The translations under genes and the position numbers were made by a program. This document shows positions 1-7,357 of a stretch of DNA of 45,701 bases, piece by piece. Source of the stretch: Pirellulales bacterium. Its GTDB lineage: Bacteria; Planctomycetota; Planctomycetia; Pirellulales; JAICIG01. The stretch's first letter is position 1, and each line of letters starts with the position of its first letter. The DNA lies in the NCBI GenBank assembly GCA_025927475.1, contig JAICLL010000034.1:1-45701 (forward strand). The letters run 5' to 3'. Under the pieces are notes generated by a model. The model ran no database searches and had not been told where the DNA came from. It saw only the letters and a program-made list of their open reading frames with translations.

Positions 1-135
1 ACACCCCCCCCCCCCCCCCCGGCGGCCCCCCGGTGGCTCACTTCCGCCCCCCCACACCCCCACCCCCCCACCCCCCCCCTGTCTTTCGCCGGCCGGCGGC
101 CCCCCCCCGGCCGCCCCCCCCCCCCACGCCGAAAA
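1..135. other. C-rich low-complexity contig end, probable artefact
   Basis: Nearly uninterrupted runs of C, broken by short CACC or CGG patches, fill the first ~135 bases and then change abruptly to ordinary sequence. No gene is supported here; the proline-rich reading frame across it is a by-product of poly-C. Poly-C at a contig edge fits the reverse complement of poly-G no-signal calls from two-colour sequencers. Bases 136-263 hold no recognisable gene either. A genuine C-tract is possible but less likely. Confidence 0.7.
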
Positions 136-263
136 AAAAGGAGGGCTGGATGCGATGCGTTCTAGCATTCAATCATCGCTCCACCGGGACAAGCCCGGAT
201 CGTGGCGGTACGCGTGAGCCAGACGGTCACTAACTTTGCATTCTATTATCGCTCTCCCATCAC

Positions 264-1310
264 CTAAACCATACCGTTCAGCAGCGCCAAACAAGCGTCG
301 ATCTGCTCGTCGCTGCCGACGGAAATCCGCAAACCATCGCCCCAACCGGCATAGTCCATATACCGTACCAAGACACGGCTGGCCTTCAGACGTTCATAGA
401 GCGGCTTGACCGGCAGCTTTGGGTGCGGACACCAGACGAAGTTGGCCTGCGAATCAACCGGCTCAAAACCCAGCTCGCTCATGCCGATGGTCAGCCGGCG
501 TCGAGTGGCGATGATTTTGGCGCGGGTCTCGGCCAGCCATTTCTGATCGTCGATGGCCGCAGTTGCCGCGGCAATGCTGAGCGCATCGCAATTATACGAG
601 TCTTTGACTTTAGCCAGCCCTTCGATGATGTGCGGCTGCGCCACCAAAAATCCAAACCGCAGCCCCGCCAAAGCATACGACTTGCTCAGCGAACGCGAAA
701 CCATGATCTTTTCGCTTCGCTTCACCAACGCCAGGCAGTTCGTGTCAGCGAAATCGACATAGGCCTCGTCGACCAACAGCGGGCAGGGCAACCGCTCGGC
801 CAGTTCAAGCACACGGTCGGGCGAGATCATGGTGCCCGACGGGCTGTTGGGGTTCGGCAGAAACGCCAGCCGCAATTGATCACCGCTGGCCGCGAAGTCG
901 TCGGGCAACGTCCAGTCACGATCGAACCGCACTTCTTCGCTGGCGGCTCCCTGGATCTCGGCCAGCGTCTTGTAAAGGATGTAGCTCGGGTAGGGCAACC
1001 GTAGCAATTGGCCTTCGCCGACGAACGCGCGGGTGACCATCGTCAGCAACTCGTCGCTGCCGTTGCCGCACAGAATCCATTCCGGCTCGACGCCCAGCAC
1101 CTCGGCGGCGCGGCGACGAAACGCGCCGGCCATCGGATCGGGATATCGCCCCAGACCTTGGTCCAATACCGCTGTCACGGCCTGCTTCACCGCCGCCGAA
1201 GCCGGATATGGGTTCTCATTGGTGTTGAGCTTAATGAACTTGCCGGCTTGCGGCTGTTCGCCCGGCACGTAGCCGGACATGCTGTCGATCGCCGGGCGGA
1301 AAAAGGGCAT
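264..1310 (-). CDS. hisC: Histidinol-phosphate aminotransferase
   Basis: PLP-dependent fold-type I aminotransferase of 348 residues. In the family it converts imidazole acetol-phosphate plus glutamate to histidinol phosphate in histidine biosynthesis, in the cytoplasm. Visible motifs: NTNENPYP near the N-terminus (substrate contact region), CGNGSDEL (~82-89), LPNPNSPSG (~151-159), DEAYVDF (~181-187) and the PLP lysine in SRSLSKSYALAG (K210), followed by GLRFGF. The length is normal for HisC. It lies 61 bp downstream of hisD on the same strand, so the two are probably co-transcribed. The spacer is filled by CCACCAAC-type tandem repeats, leaving no clear ribosome site before the ATG. Confidence 0.95.
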   Translation of the reverse strand: MPFFRPAIDSMSGYVPGEQPQAGKFIKLNTNENPYPASAAVKQAVTAVLDQGLGRYPDPMAGAFRRRAAEVLGVEPEWILCGNGSDELLTMVTRAFVGEGQLLRLPYPSYILYKTLAEIQGAASEEVRFDRDWTLPDDFAASGDQLRLAFLPNPNSPSGTMISPDRVLELAERLPCPLLVDEAYVDFADTNCLALVKRSEKIMVSRSLSKSYALAGLRFGFLVAQPHIIEGLAKVKDSYNCDALSIAAATAAIDDQKWLAETRAKIIATRRRLTIGMSELGFEPVDSQANFVWCPHPKLPVKPLYERLKASRVLVRYMDYAGWGDGLRISVGSDEQIDACLALLNGMV

Positions 1311-1324
1311 TGCTGGTGGTTGGC

Positions 1325-1347
1325 GGTTGGTGGTTGGTGGTTGGTGG
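1325..1347. repeat. GGTTGGTGG tandem repeat in the hisD-hisC spacer
   Basis: Iterated GGTTGGTGG units occupy the spacer just upstream of the hisC start (on the minus strand they read CCACCAACC). A similar GTGGTTGGTGGTTAGTGG run occurs at 42279-42300 next to a dispersed palindrome, so this may be a remnant of the same repeat family. Confidence 0.6.
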
Positions 1348-1371
1348 CTATCGGTTGGGAGAACGCCGCCG

Positions 1372-2763
1372 TCAGTCGCGTTCGCGTTTCGCCTTTTGCG
1401 CTTCCTGAACCCCGATCCCTGAACCCTGAACCCTCATCCGCACACTGTCGCGGTGCGCGGTGAGACCTTCGGCCTCGGCCAATACGCTGACGTCGGGCGA
1501 AAGCTCGGCGAGCCAATCGGACGTGCAATGGATGACACTGGTGCGGCGCAAAAAGTCGTTGGCGCAGAGACCGCTGGCCCAGCGAGCTGTGCCGCCGGTG
1601 GGCAAAACGTGTGACGGACCCGCCACATAATCGCCAACCGCCACTGGCGTATGATTGCCGAGAAACGCCGCGCCCGCATGGTGGATTTTTTCGAGCAAAC
1701 GCTCGGCGTCTTCGGTGGCAATGTGTAAATGCTCGGGCGCAATTTCGTCGGCCAGGGCGCAGGCCTCGTCGGCATCGCGGCAGAGCACCAGCGCTCCGAA
1801 CTCTTCCAGACACTGCCTCGCGAGGTCGCCGCGAGACAAGCCCGTGAGCTGGCGCGCCAGTTCGGCGGCAGTGGCTTCGAGCACCTCGGAGCTCCAGGTA
1901 ATGAGAATGCTCGCACCGGGAGCATGCTCGGCCTGTGCGATTAAGTCGGCGGCGGTGTAATCGGCGCGCGTCGAATGGTCGGCGATGACCACCACTTCGC
2001 TCGGACCGGCGATCGAGTCGATATCGACGTCTCCATAGACGTACTTCTTTGCCAAAGCGACAAACAGGTTTCCGGGACCGACGATCTTGTCGACTCTCGG
2101 CAACCCTTCGACGCCATAGGCCAGCGCCGCGACCGCTTGAACGCCGCCCAACCGATAGACTTCGCTGATGCCCAGCTCGTGGCACGTGGCCAGCAGCTCG
2201 CGGTTGTACGCTCCGTTTTTTGTGGGCGGGGCGACGATGGCGATCTGCTGTACGCCCGCCGCCTGGGCCGGCACCGCAGTCATCAACACCGTCGAGGGAT
2301 AGGCGGCGGCCCCGCCCGGTACGCAGATGCCGATGCGCGCTAGCGGCAGATAGCGTTGCCGTAAATAGCCGCCATGCGGACGAGGCAACTGCACGTCTCG
2401 ATGCAAAATGGCTCTTTGAAAATCGAGCACGTTTTGCCGCACGCGACGCACGGTTGCAAGAAAGGCGGGAGCCGCCTGCGCATGGGCCGCGGCAAGCTCA
2501 TCGCCCGGCACGCGCAGCGAGTCGCCCGTCAGCCGCGCGCCGTCGATTCGGGCCGAGTAGTCAAGCACCGCCGCCATTCCGTCTCGCCGCACGTCGCCGC
2601 AGATGCGCGTGACGACCTCAGCCGGCGACAGTGCTTCGCCAAACACCTCGATGGTCTTACGCCGACCGGCTTCGCTGACCACATTGCCCGCTGGGCTGAG
2701 CCGCGCGCGCAAGTCGGCCAACGCCGCGCGAAAATCATCGCGCCGCGTGTCGATACGAAGCAT
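1372..2763 (-). CDS. hisD: Histidinol dehydrogenase
   Basis: 463-residue HisD. The family enzyme oxidises L-histidinol to L-histidine in two NAD-dependent steps, with zinc in the active site. Recognisable blocks: the GGAAAYPSTVLMTAVPA region, YRLGGVQAVAALAYG, VGPGNLFVALAKKYVYG, IAGPSEVVVIAD, AADLIAQAEH (conserved Gln-His pair for zinc) and APEHLHI (catalytic and metal-binding His/Glu region). The normal C-terminus is reached at about LTAHRDSVRMRV. The ~20 residues after that are encoded by an imperfect GGGTTCAGG direct repeat (1404-1433), so the tail appears to be a repeat-driven extension. hisC follows 61 bp downstream on the same strand. Confidence 0.95.
   Translation of the reverse strand: MLRIDTRRDDFRAALADLRARLSPAGNVVSEAGRRKTIEVFGEALSPAEVVTRICGDVRRDGMAAVLDYSARIDGARLTGDSLRVPGDELAAAHAQAAPAFLATVRRVRQNVLDFQRAILHRDVQLPRPHGGYLRQRYLPLARIGICVPGGAAAYPSTVLMTAVPAQAAGVQQIAIVAPPTKNGAYNRELLATCHELGISEVYRLGGVQAVAALAYGVEGLPRVDKIVGPGNLFVALAKKYVYGDVDIDSIAGPSEVVVIADHSTRADYTAADLIAQAEHAPGASILITWSSEVLEATAAELARQLTGLSRGDLARQCLEEFGALVLCRDADEACALADEIAPEHLHIATEDAERLLEKIHHAGAAFLGNHTPVAVGDYVAGPSHVLPTGGTARWASGLCANDFLRRTSVIHCTSDWLAELSPDVSVLAEAEGLTAHRDSVRMRVQGSGIGVQEAQKAKRERD
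1404..1433. repeat. CCTGAACCC direct repeats forming the hisD 3' end
   Basis: Three CCTGAACCC units (1404, 1418 and 1425) separated by a CGATC-type spacer encode most of the non-conserved tail of HisD. A related GGGTTCAGAGTTCAGG string sits in the gap at 22859-22875. The repeat seems to have replaced or pushed back the original stop codon. Confidence 0.55.
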
Positions 2764-2831
2764 GTTGGGCAGAGTGTGAGTAATGGCGATGTTGTGATCT
2801 GGAGCCGGCGTTGCGGTTCAATCGTCTCAGG

Positions 2832-3152
2832 TTATGGCGTCGGATTAGGCAATGGTACTTGAGTATACGAGCCGGGCGCCGCGGAAACGATTTGAGTTGC
2901 CACGGTGCGAAGAATCGGCAGCCGGTTCGTCGGAAGCTCGACGATCGCCAGGGATCGCCCTGCCAAGTTCCGCTGGTATCGCAAGTTTTTGTCGGCTGTT
3001 AGGAACACGTCGAATGCTCCTTCAAGCCGGCTTAGCAATGCGCCGTTGGCCACCCCCACGTAGCCAAGATCTCCGACCGTTTGGACCTGATGGCTGGCGT
3101 CGAAAATCTGAAGCAAAGGTCGGGGTGCATTTTCATCGAAAATGATCCGCAT
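2832..3152 (-). CDS. DUF5615-type PIN-like putative toxin
   Basis: 106-residue protein opening MRIIFDENAP, the acidic start typical of DUF5615 (PIN-like nuclease fold), followed by the histidine-containing strand SHQVQTVGDLGY and the later acidic motif FLTADKNLRYQ. The middle conserved aspartate (usually in a D-x-x-L context) appears replaced by NGALL, so catalysis is uncertain. Its start overlaps the end of the DUF433 gene by 20 bp, giving translational coupling in the order DUF433 then DUF5615, the usual order for this pair. By family the role is a putative RNase toxin of a type II toxin-antitoxin system. The target is unknown and the toxicity inferred. Confidence 0.8.
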   Translation of the reverse strand: MRIIFDENAPRPLLQIFDASHQVQTVGDLGYVGVANGALLSRLEGAFDVFLTADKNLRYQRNLAGRSLAIVELPTNRLPILRTVATQIVSAAPGSYTQVPLPNPTP

Positions 3153-3357
3153 GAATATCGCCCCGCACGAGGCGGAGGAATTCCTCGGCGTCTTCGCGTT
3201 CGACCGTGGGGAACATGTCTATAAACTCATCAAGGCTATAGCCGTCGTTGAGATAATCGAGCAGCGATTGGGCCGGCACTCGACTGGCGCGAAAGACCAG
3301 CATTCCGCCTAACACGGCTGGATCCGACCGCACAGGACTGCGATGGAGCGTCAACAT
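3133..3357 (-). CDS. DUF433 putative antitoxin
   Basis: 74-residue DUF433 protein. The pattern is clear: DPAVLGGMLVFRASRVPAQ corresponds to the family consensus (GG-P-f-G-tRvp), then LLDYLNDGYSLDEFIDMFP and a terminal helix VEREDAEEFLRLV. DUF433 proteins are small helix-turn-helix-like partners of DUF5615 toxins and probably act as DNA-binding antitoxins. The start at 3357 begins MLTLHRSPV; the partner toxin gene overlaps its last 20 bp. The upstream gap faces the threonine aldolase gene divergently, so a shared regulatory region at 3358-3489 is likely. Confidence 0.82.
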   Translation of the reverse strand: MLTLHRSPVRSDPAVLGGMLVFRASRVPAQSLLDYLNDGYSLDEFIDMFPTVEREDAEEFLRLVRGDIHADHFR

Positions 3358-3489
3358 AATTTAACCCTAGCCAGTTTGCAATCGCCAGTCAATCGGCGTA
3401 GATCAACACACAACCTTGCCCACTGACGCAAACGAGGATAGAACGGAAAAAAGCGGTTTAACCACGAGGATTGCCAAACGCCAAATCAC

Positions 3490-4572
3490 ATGCTTGACCT
3501 TCGCAGCGATACCGTCACCCGTCCCACGCCCGCCATGCGGGCCGCCATGGCCTCTGCCGAAGTCGGCGACGACGTCTTCGGCGAAGATCCCTCCGTGCTG
3601 CGACTCGAAGCGCGGCTGGCCGAAATCCTCGGCAAAGAAAAAGCCCTGTTTGTGCCGTCGGGCACCATGTCGAACCAGATCGGCGTGCGGGTGCATTGCG
3701 CGCCCGGCGACGAGTTGCTGTGCGAGACGAATTGCCATATCTATCAATATGAGCAAGGTGGTTTCGCCCAGCTTAGCGGCGTGGCGGCCCGGCCCATCGA
3801 CGGCGAGTTCGGCGTGCTGCGGCTAGAGCAGCTCGTGGGGCTGATTCGGCCCGACAACGTCCACCACGTGCGCACCCGGCTGGTTTGCCTCGAAAACACG
3901 CACAATCGCGGCGGCGGGCGAGTGCAGCCCATCGACGAAGTTGCCCGCATCTGCGACTGGGCTCATGCCAACGGCCTGGCGACGCACCTCGATGGCGCCC
4001 GGCTGTTCAATGCGGTGATTGCCACGGGCGTCGCGGCCCACGAATGGGCGCGCCACTTCGATACGGTGAGCGTATGTTTCTCGAAGGGACTGGGCGCGCC
4101 CGTCGGTTCAGCCCTGGCTGGCCCGCGCGATTTGATCGAGCGGGCGCATCGCCATCGCAAGCTATTCGGCGGCGGAATGCGGCAGGCCGGCGTCATCGCG
4201 GCCGGCGCACTCTATGCCCTGGAAAACCACGTCGAGCGGTTGGCTGAAGATCATGCCAAGGCCCAGCGGCTGGCCGAGGGAATTCGGCAGATCGACGGGC
4301 TTGAGCTTCGCCCGCCGCAGGTCGATACAAACCTGGTCATCTACCGCGTCGATCCCAAGCTCGGCACGGCGGCCGACTTTGCCGCACGGCTCAAGCGTCG
4401 CGGGCTGCTGATCAGCGCCTTCGGCGGGCAGTTGATGCGAGCCGTGACGCACCTCGATCTGACGATGCAAGATGTTGATCGGGCGGTGGAAATTTTGCGC
4501 GACGTGTCGCGCGACACCTCGACCGCCGGCCATGACTCGGCGCCGTCGCCGTATGCGGCCGCAAAATCGTAG
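3490..4572 (+). CDS. ltaE: Low-specificity L-threonine aldolase
   Basis: 360-residue PLP enzyme of the beta-eliminating lyase/threonine aldolase family, which cleaves L-threonine or L-allo-threonine to glycine and acetaldehyde. The N-terminus MLDLRSDTVTRPTPAMR is diagnostic. Other motifs: GDDVFGEDP (~28-36), FVPSGTMSNQ, LENTHNRGGG (~137-146), HLDGARLFNA (aspartate that contacts the PLP ring nitrogen), the PLP lysine in CFSKGLGAPVGS (K199) and FGGGMRQAG. The length is usual for the family. It is flanked on both sides by toxin-antitoxin-like gene pairs. The start is the first ATG of the conserved N-terminus; no strong ribosome site is visible. Confidence 0.94.
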   Translation: MLDLRSDTVTRPTPAMRAAMASAEVGDDVFGEDPSVLRLEARLAEILGKEKALFVPSGTMSNQIGVRVHCAPGDELLCETNCHIYQYEQGGFAQLSGVAARPIDGEFGVLRLEQLVGLIRPDNVHHVRTRLVCLENTHNRGGGRVQPIDEVARICDWAHANGLATHLDGARLFNAVIATGVAAHEWARHFDTVSVCFSKGLGAPVGSALAGPRDLIERAHRHRKLFGGGMRQAGVIAAGALYALENHVERLAEDHAKAQRLAEGIRQIDGLELRPPQVDTNLVIYRVDPKLGTAADFAARLKRRGLLISAFGGQLMRAVTHLDLTMQDVDRAVEILRDVSRDTSTAGHDSAPSPYAAAKS

Positions 4573-4584
4573 AGACAGACAGAT

Positions 4585-4833
4585 ATGGACAAACGACAGA
4601 ACTCGAAGCGGATGCCTAGTGCGGCTCGCCAGAAAGCGAAACGCCTCCGAGAGCCGATTCCGGACGAATCAGAAAGCGAAGTAGCGACACACTTCGTACC
4701 GCAAACGCAATTCGGCCGACGACTCTGGAAAATCCGGCAAAGAATTCTTGCCGGCGGCCAGCCGCTACTTGAATGGAAGGAGATTGAGATGGATCTGCGC
4801 GAGCGGAGAGGTGAACATGGCGGGGAGGCTTAG
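4585..4833 (+). CDS. Small hydrophilic protein, putative antitoxin partner of PIN gene
   Basis: 82-residue, highly charged protein with no domain recognised. It is rich in Lys/Arg at the N-terminus (residues 2-25), acidic around EPIPDESESE, and ends in the helical FGRRLWKIRQRILAGGQPLLEWKEI stretch (split here from ~48). Its stop codon lies 3 bp before the GTG of the PIN-domain gene, and it starts 12 bp after ltaE. Position, size and charge suggest the antitoxin of a PIN toxin pair; this is inferred from context, since the sequence does not match a named antitoxin family that I recognise. Confidence 0.65.
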   Translation: MDKRQNSKRMPSAARQKAKRLREPIPDESESEVATHFVPQTQFGRRLWKIRQRILAGGQPLLEWKEIEMDLRERRGEHGGEA

Positions 4834-4836
4834 AAG

Positions 4837-5241
4837 GTGACTCGGACATTTATTGACGCGGGCGTTCTCATCGCCGCGGCCTGCGGCGTGCCCGGAATTG
4901 CAGACATCGCCCTGCGTCTCCTCGACGAGCCTCAGCGGGTTTTTGTCACTAGTGATTTGGTGCGCCTGGAAGTCGTTCCTAAGCCCAGCTATCACGGCTA
5001 CAAGGATGAAGTAGCGTTCCATGAAGAATTCTTTGCGAACGCCCGTCGGATTGCCGTTTCCAAGCAACTTCTTGAAGAAGCTCTGCGCGAAGCTTGTCAA
5101 TTCGGCTTGAGCGCCTGCGACGCAATTCACGTGGCGGCCGCCAAGCGCGCGAAATGCGCCGAATTCTTGACCACCGAAAAACCATCTAAGCCGTTGTTTC
5201 GAGTGTCGGGGATCACGGTCGTCTCTGTCCGTGAAGTATAA
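4837..5241 (+). CDS. PIN-domain protein, putative VapC-like toxin
   Basis: 134-residue PIN-like protein. FIDAGVLIAAACG supplies the first acidic residue (D7), VRLEVVPK the glutamate (~44), and LSACDAIHVAAA (~93-104) the third acidic position of the PIN active site. The final TTEKP replaces the more common T-x-D. PIN toxins are Mg-dependent RNases. The start is GTG at 4837, three bases after the preceding small gene, which gives a two-gene cassette. Whether it is active is not visible from sequence. Confidence 0.82.
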   Translation: MTRTFIDAGVLIAAACGVPGIADIALRLLDEPQRVFVTSDLVRLEVVPKPSYHGYKDEVAFHEEFFANARRIAVSKQLLEEALREACQFGLSACDAIHVAAAKRAKCAEFLTTEKPSKPLFRVSGITVVSVREV

Positions 5242-5407
5242 CCGGCGCCACCGGATTCGGCGGCCGATCTGCGCTAGCCGTTACCCCCGCGCCAATCCAT
5301 ATCCGCGATTCGTGGGTGCCATTTTGGGGGTTTGCCGACCTCGCTGGCCCAACGTAGATACCCTTATCCACGTTGCCTAAAGGCGACTCATTGCGTAAGG
5401 ACGGCCG

Positions 5408-6793
5408 ATGGTGATCGAACCTTCAGCGAATTCACTCTCCCCAGGAAAACGGCCGCCCGCTCTCACGCGCACGCGTCTCTGTCCTCCGCTGTTGTTGTGG
5501 CAGATGATGTATCGGCCGCTGGAGTTCTTGGTCGATGTGGGACGGCAACACGACGTGGTACGGCTCGGCTGGATGGGCGCCCCGTTTTATCTGGTCACTC
5601 AGCCCGAGCTGGTCAAGCAAATGCTGGGCGACACGCGCCGCTTTCTCAAAGGCACGATCTTCAAAAAACTGCAAATGGTGCTGGGCAAGGGTCTGGTGAC
5701 GCTCGACGGGCAAGCGTGGATCGATGCCCGGCGGCGCATCCAACAGGCCTTCCGGCCCGGCTTGATGCCGCGGCAGCAAGCAATTGTCATTCGCCACACG
5801 CGCGAGTTGATCGAACGATTGCAGAAAAGCAGCTCGCTCGAAGCGGTCGATCTCGACACAATGACCACCGAGTTGATGCTGCGCATCGCCTTGGAGCTGC
5901 TGTTTGGCGCCTCGCCCGACCTGATCGATTTGGAAGAGACGCGCCATGCGGTCGATGAGTGCAACGACTACGCTCGCTATCGCATTTGGTCGATGACGCC
6001 GGAGCGGTGGAACACGCCGCGCAAGCGGCGGTTCGTGGCCGCGCTCGATGTTCTAGAAGCGATTGTCGCCCGCGTGATTGCCCAGCGGCGGAGCGAATCG
6101 AAAGCCGAACGGGCCGAGCGTTGCGATGTGCTTTCGCTGTTGTTCGAGGCGGGCTTTGAGGGCGTCGAGCTGCGCGATCATGTGATGACCATGTTCGTGG
6201 CGGGGCACGAAACGACAGCCGGCTCGGTCGCCTTTTTGCTTGGCCTGTTGGCGCGTCACCCCCAGGTGCAGCAGCGGCTCTACGAGGAAATCGAGCCGTC
6301 GCCCGAATGGACCGTGCCGCTGCAGGCGGTGCCCGTCACCGAGGCGGTCTGGAAAGAAACCCTGCGGCTTTACCCCTCGGTGCCCATCCTCGACCGGCTG
6401 GCCGCGCGTGAAGTGCAGCTTGGCGAGTATGCGATTCCCGCGGGCGCCAACCTGATTTGGAGTCCGTATGTGATGCACCGCAAATACTGCCCCGACGCCG
6501 AGCGGTTCGATCCCGGTCGCTTCCTGGGCGAATCGACGCCTACGGGCGGCTGGTTCATTCCCTTTGGCGAAGGGCCACGGATGTGCATCGGCAAGTCGCT
6601 GGCCGATATGGAAGGCCTGACGATTTCGGCGTTGCTGACGCGCGCTTTCGAGATCACCCCGGCCGACGGCGCCGACATGACGGTGCGGCCGATGATTACC
6701 TTGCGTCCCAGCAACGGTTTTGCCGCCCGGTTGCAGCCGCGTCAAACGCCCGCATCAATCCGAGCTAGGCCGTCCGCCACGTCCATCAAGTGA
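5408..6793 (+). CDS. Cytochrome P450
   Basis: 461-residue heme monooxygenase. The I-helix oxygen-activation motif is AGHETTAGS (A265 onward), the K-helix E-x-x-R is KETLRLYPSVP, the PERF-like segment is DAERFDPGRFL, and the heme-cysteine loop is FGEGPRMCIGKSLA (Cys ~393). The length and the absence of a membrane anchor fit a soluble bacterial P450 that needs separate redox partners; none are encoded nearby. The organisation and I-helix resemble the CYP102/CYP4-like branch of fatty-acid or alkane hydroxylases, but substrate cannot be assigned. A SnoaL-like gene starts 65 bp downstream on the same strand. Residues 1-25 are variable and a slightly later start is possible. Confidence 0.93.
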   Translation: MVIEPSANSLSPGKRPPALTRTRLCPPLLLWQMMYRPLEFLVDVGRQHDVVRLGWMGAPFYLVTQPELVKQMLGDTRRFLKGTIFKKLQMVLGKGLVTLDGQAWIDARRRIQQAFRPGLMPRQQAIVIRHTRELIERLQKSSSLEAVDLDTMTTELMLRIALELLFGASPDLIDLEETRHAVDECNDYARYRIWSMTPERWNTPRKRRFVAALDVLEAIVARVIAQRRSESKAERAERCDVLSLLFEAGFEGVELRDHVMTMFVAGHETTAGSVAFLLGLLARHPQVQQRLYEEIEPSPEWTVPLQAVPVTEAVWKETLRLYPSVPILDRLAAREVQLGEYAIPAGANLIWSPYVMHRKYCPDAERFDPGRFLGESTPTGGWFIPFGEGPRMCIGKSLADMEGLTISALLTRAFEITPADGADMTVRPMITLRPSNGFAARLQPRQTPASIRARPSATSIK

Positions 6794-6858
6794 TGTGGGA
6801 CGAGTTGGGAAGATGTTCTTATAGAACTGCACACCCACTTACATTCCAACAAGCACCA

Positions 6859-7323
6859 ATGTCACTCGCAGAAAACAAAAAACTTGTTCAGCGTGTCTGG
6901 GACGATCTGGTGAATCGCGCGCGGCTCGAATCGCTCGATGAATTGGTGAGCCCGGCGTTTCGCGATCACACGCCGTTGCCGGGCCAGCCGGAAGATCTCG
7001 ACGGGCTGATGCAACGCTTGATGATGCTGCACGGCGCGTTTCCCGATTTCCAATCGACCATTCTCGACCTCACCGCCGAGGGAGATAAGGTGGTGGCCTT
7101 GATCCGCTCGACGGGCACGCATCTGCGGCCCTTTTTGGGTGAGCCGGCCAGCGGCAAACGTTTTACGATTCTCGAGATCCACATCATGCGGCTGGCGGGA
7201 GGCAAGATGGTCGAGCACTGGGGCATGCCCGACTTCTTTGGCATGCTCGCTCAGCTTGGGCTGGTGTCGGTGCCGTGGGGCGCCGAAGCGGCTGCCGCCG
7301 TGCTCGAGCCGCAGGCGAGCTAG
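6859..7323 (+). CDS. SnoaL-like / ester cyclase family protein
   Basis: 154 residues from the ATG at 6859 (MSLAENKKLVQRVWDDLV). The frame remains open upstream to 6790, but that extension lacks family similarity. The protein has the NTF2-like cone fold signature of predicted ester cyclases: N-terminal helices, SPAFRDHTP, the central LHGAFPDFQSTI, then beta strands with VVALIRSTGTH and a terminal IHIMRLAGGKMVEHWGMPD. SnoaL relatives include polyketide cyclases and many uncharacterised small-molecule enzymes. Location just after a P450 suggests, but does not prove, joint action on a hydrophobic substrate. Confidence 0.85.
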   Translation: MSLAENKKLVQRVWDDLVNRARLESLDELVSPAFRDHTPLPGQPEDLDGLMQRLMMLHGAFPDFQSTILDLTAEGDKVVALIRSTGTHLRPFLGEPASGKRFTILEIHIMRLAGGKMVEHWGMPDFFGMLAQLGLVSVPWGAEAAAAVLEPQAS

Positions 7324-7357
7324 GAGCGCCAGAGGAAATCGGCGAACACCGTAGAGC

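Noticed and set aside
33..233. Proline-rich frame in the first 233 bases
   Set aside because: Produced by poly-C low-complexity sequence.
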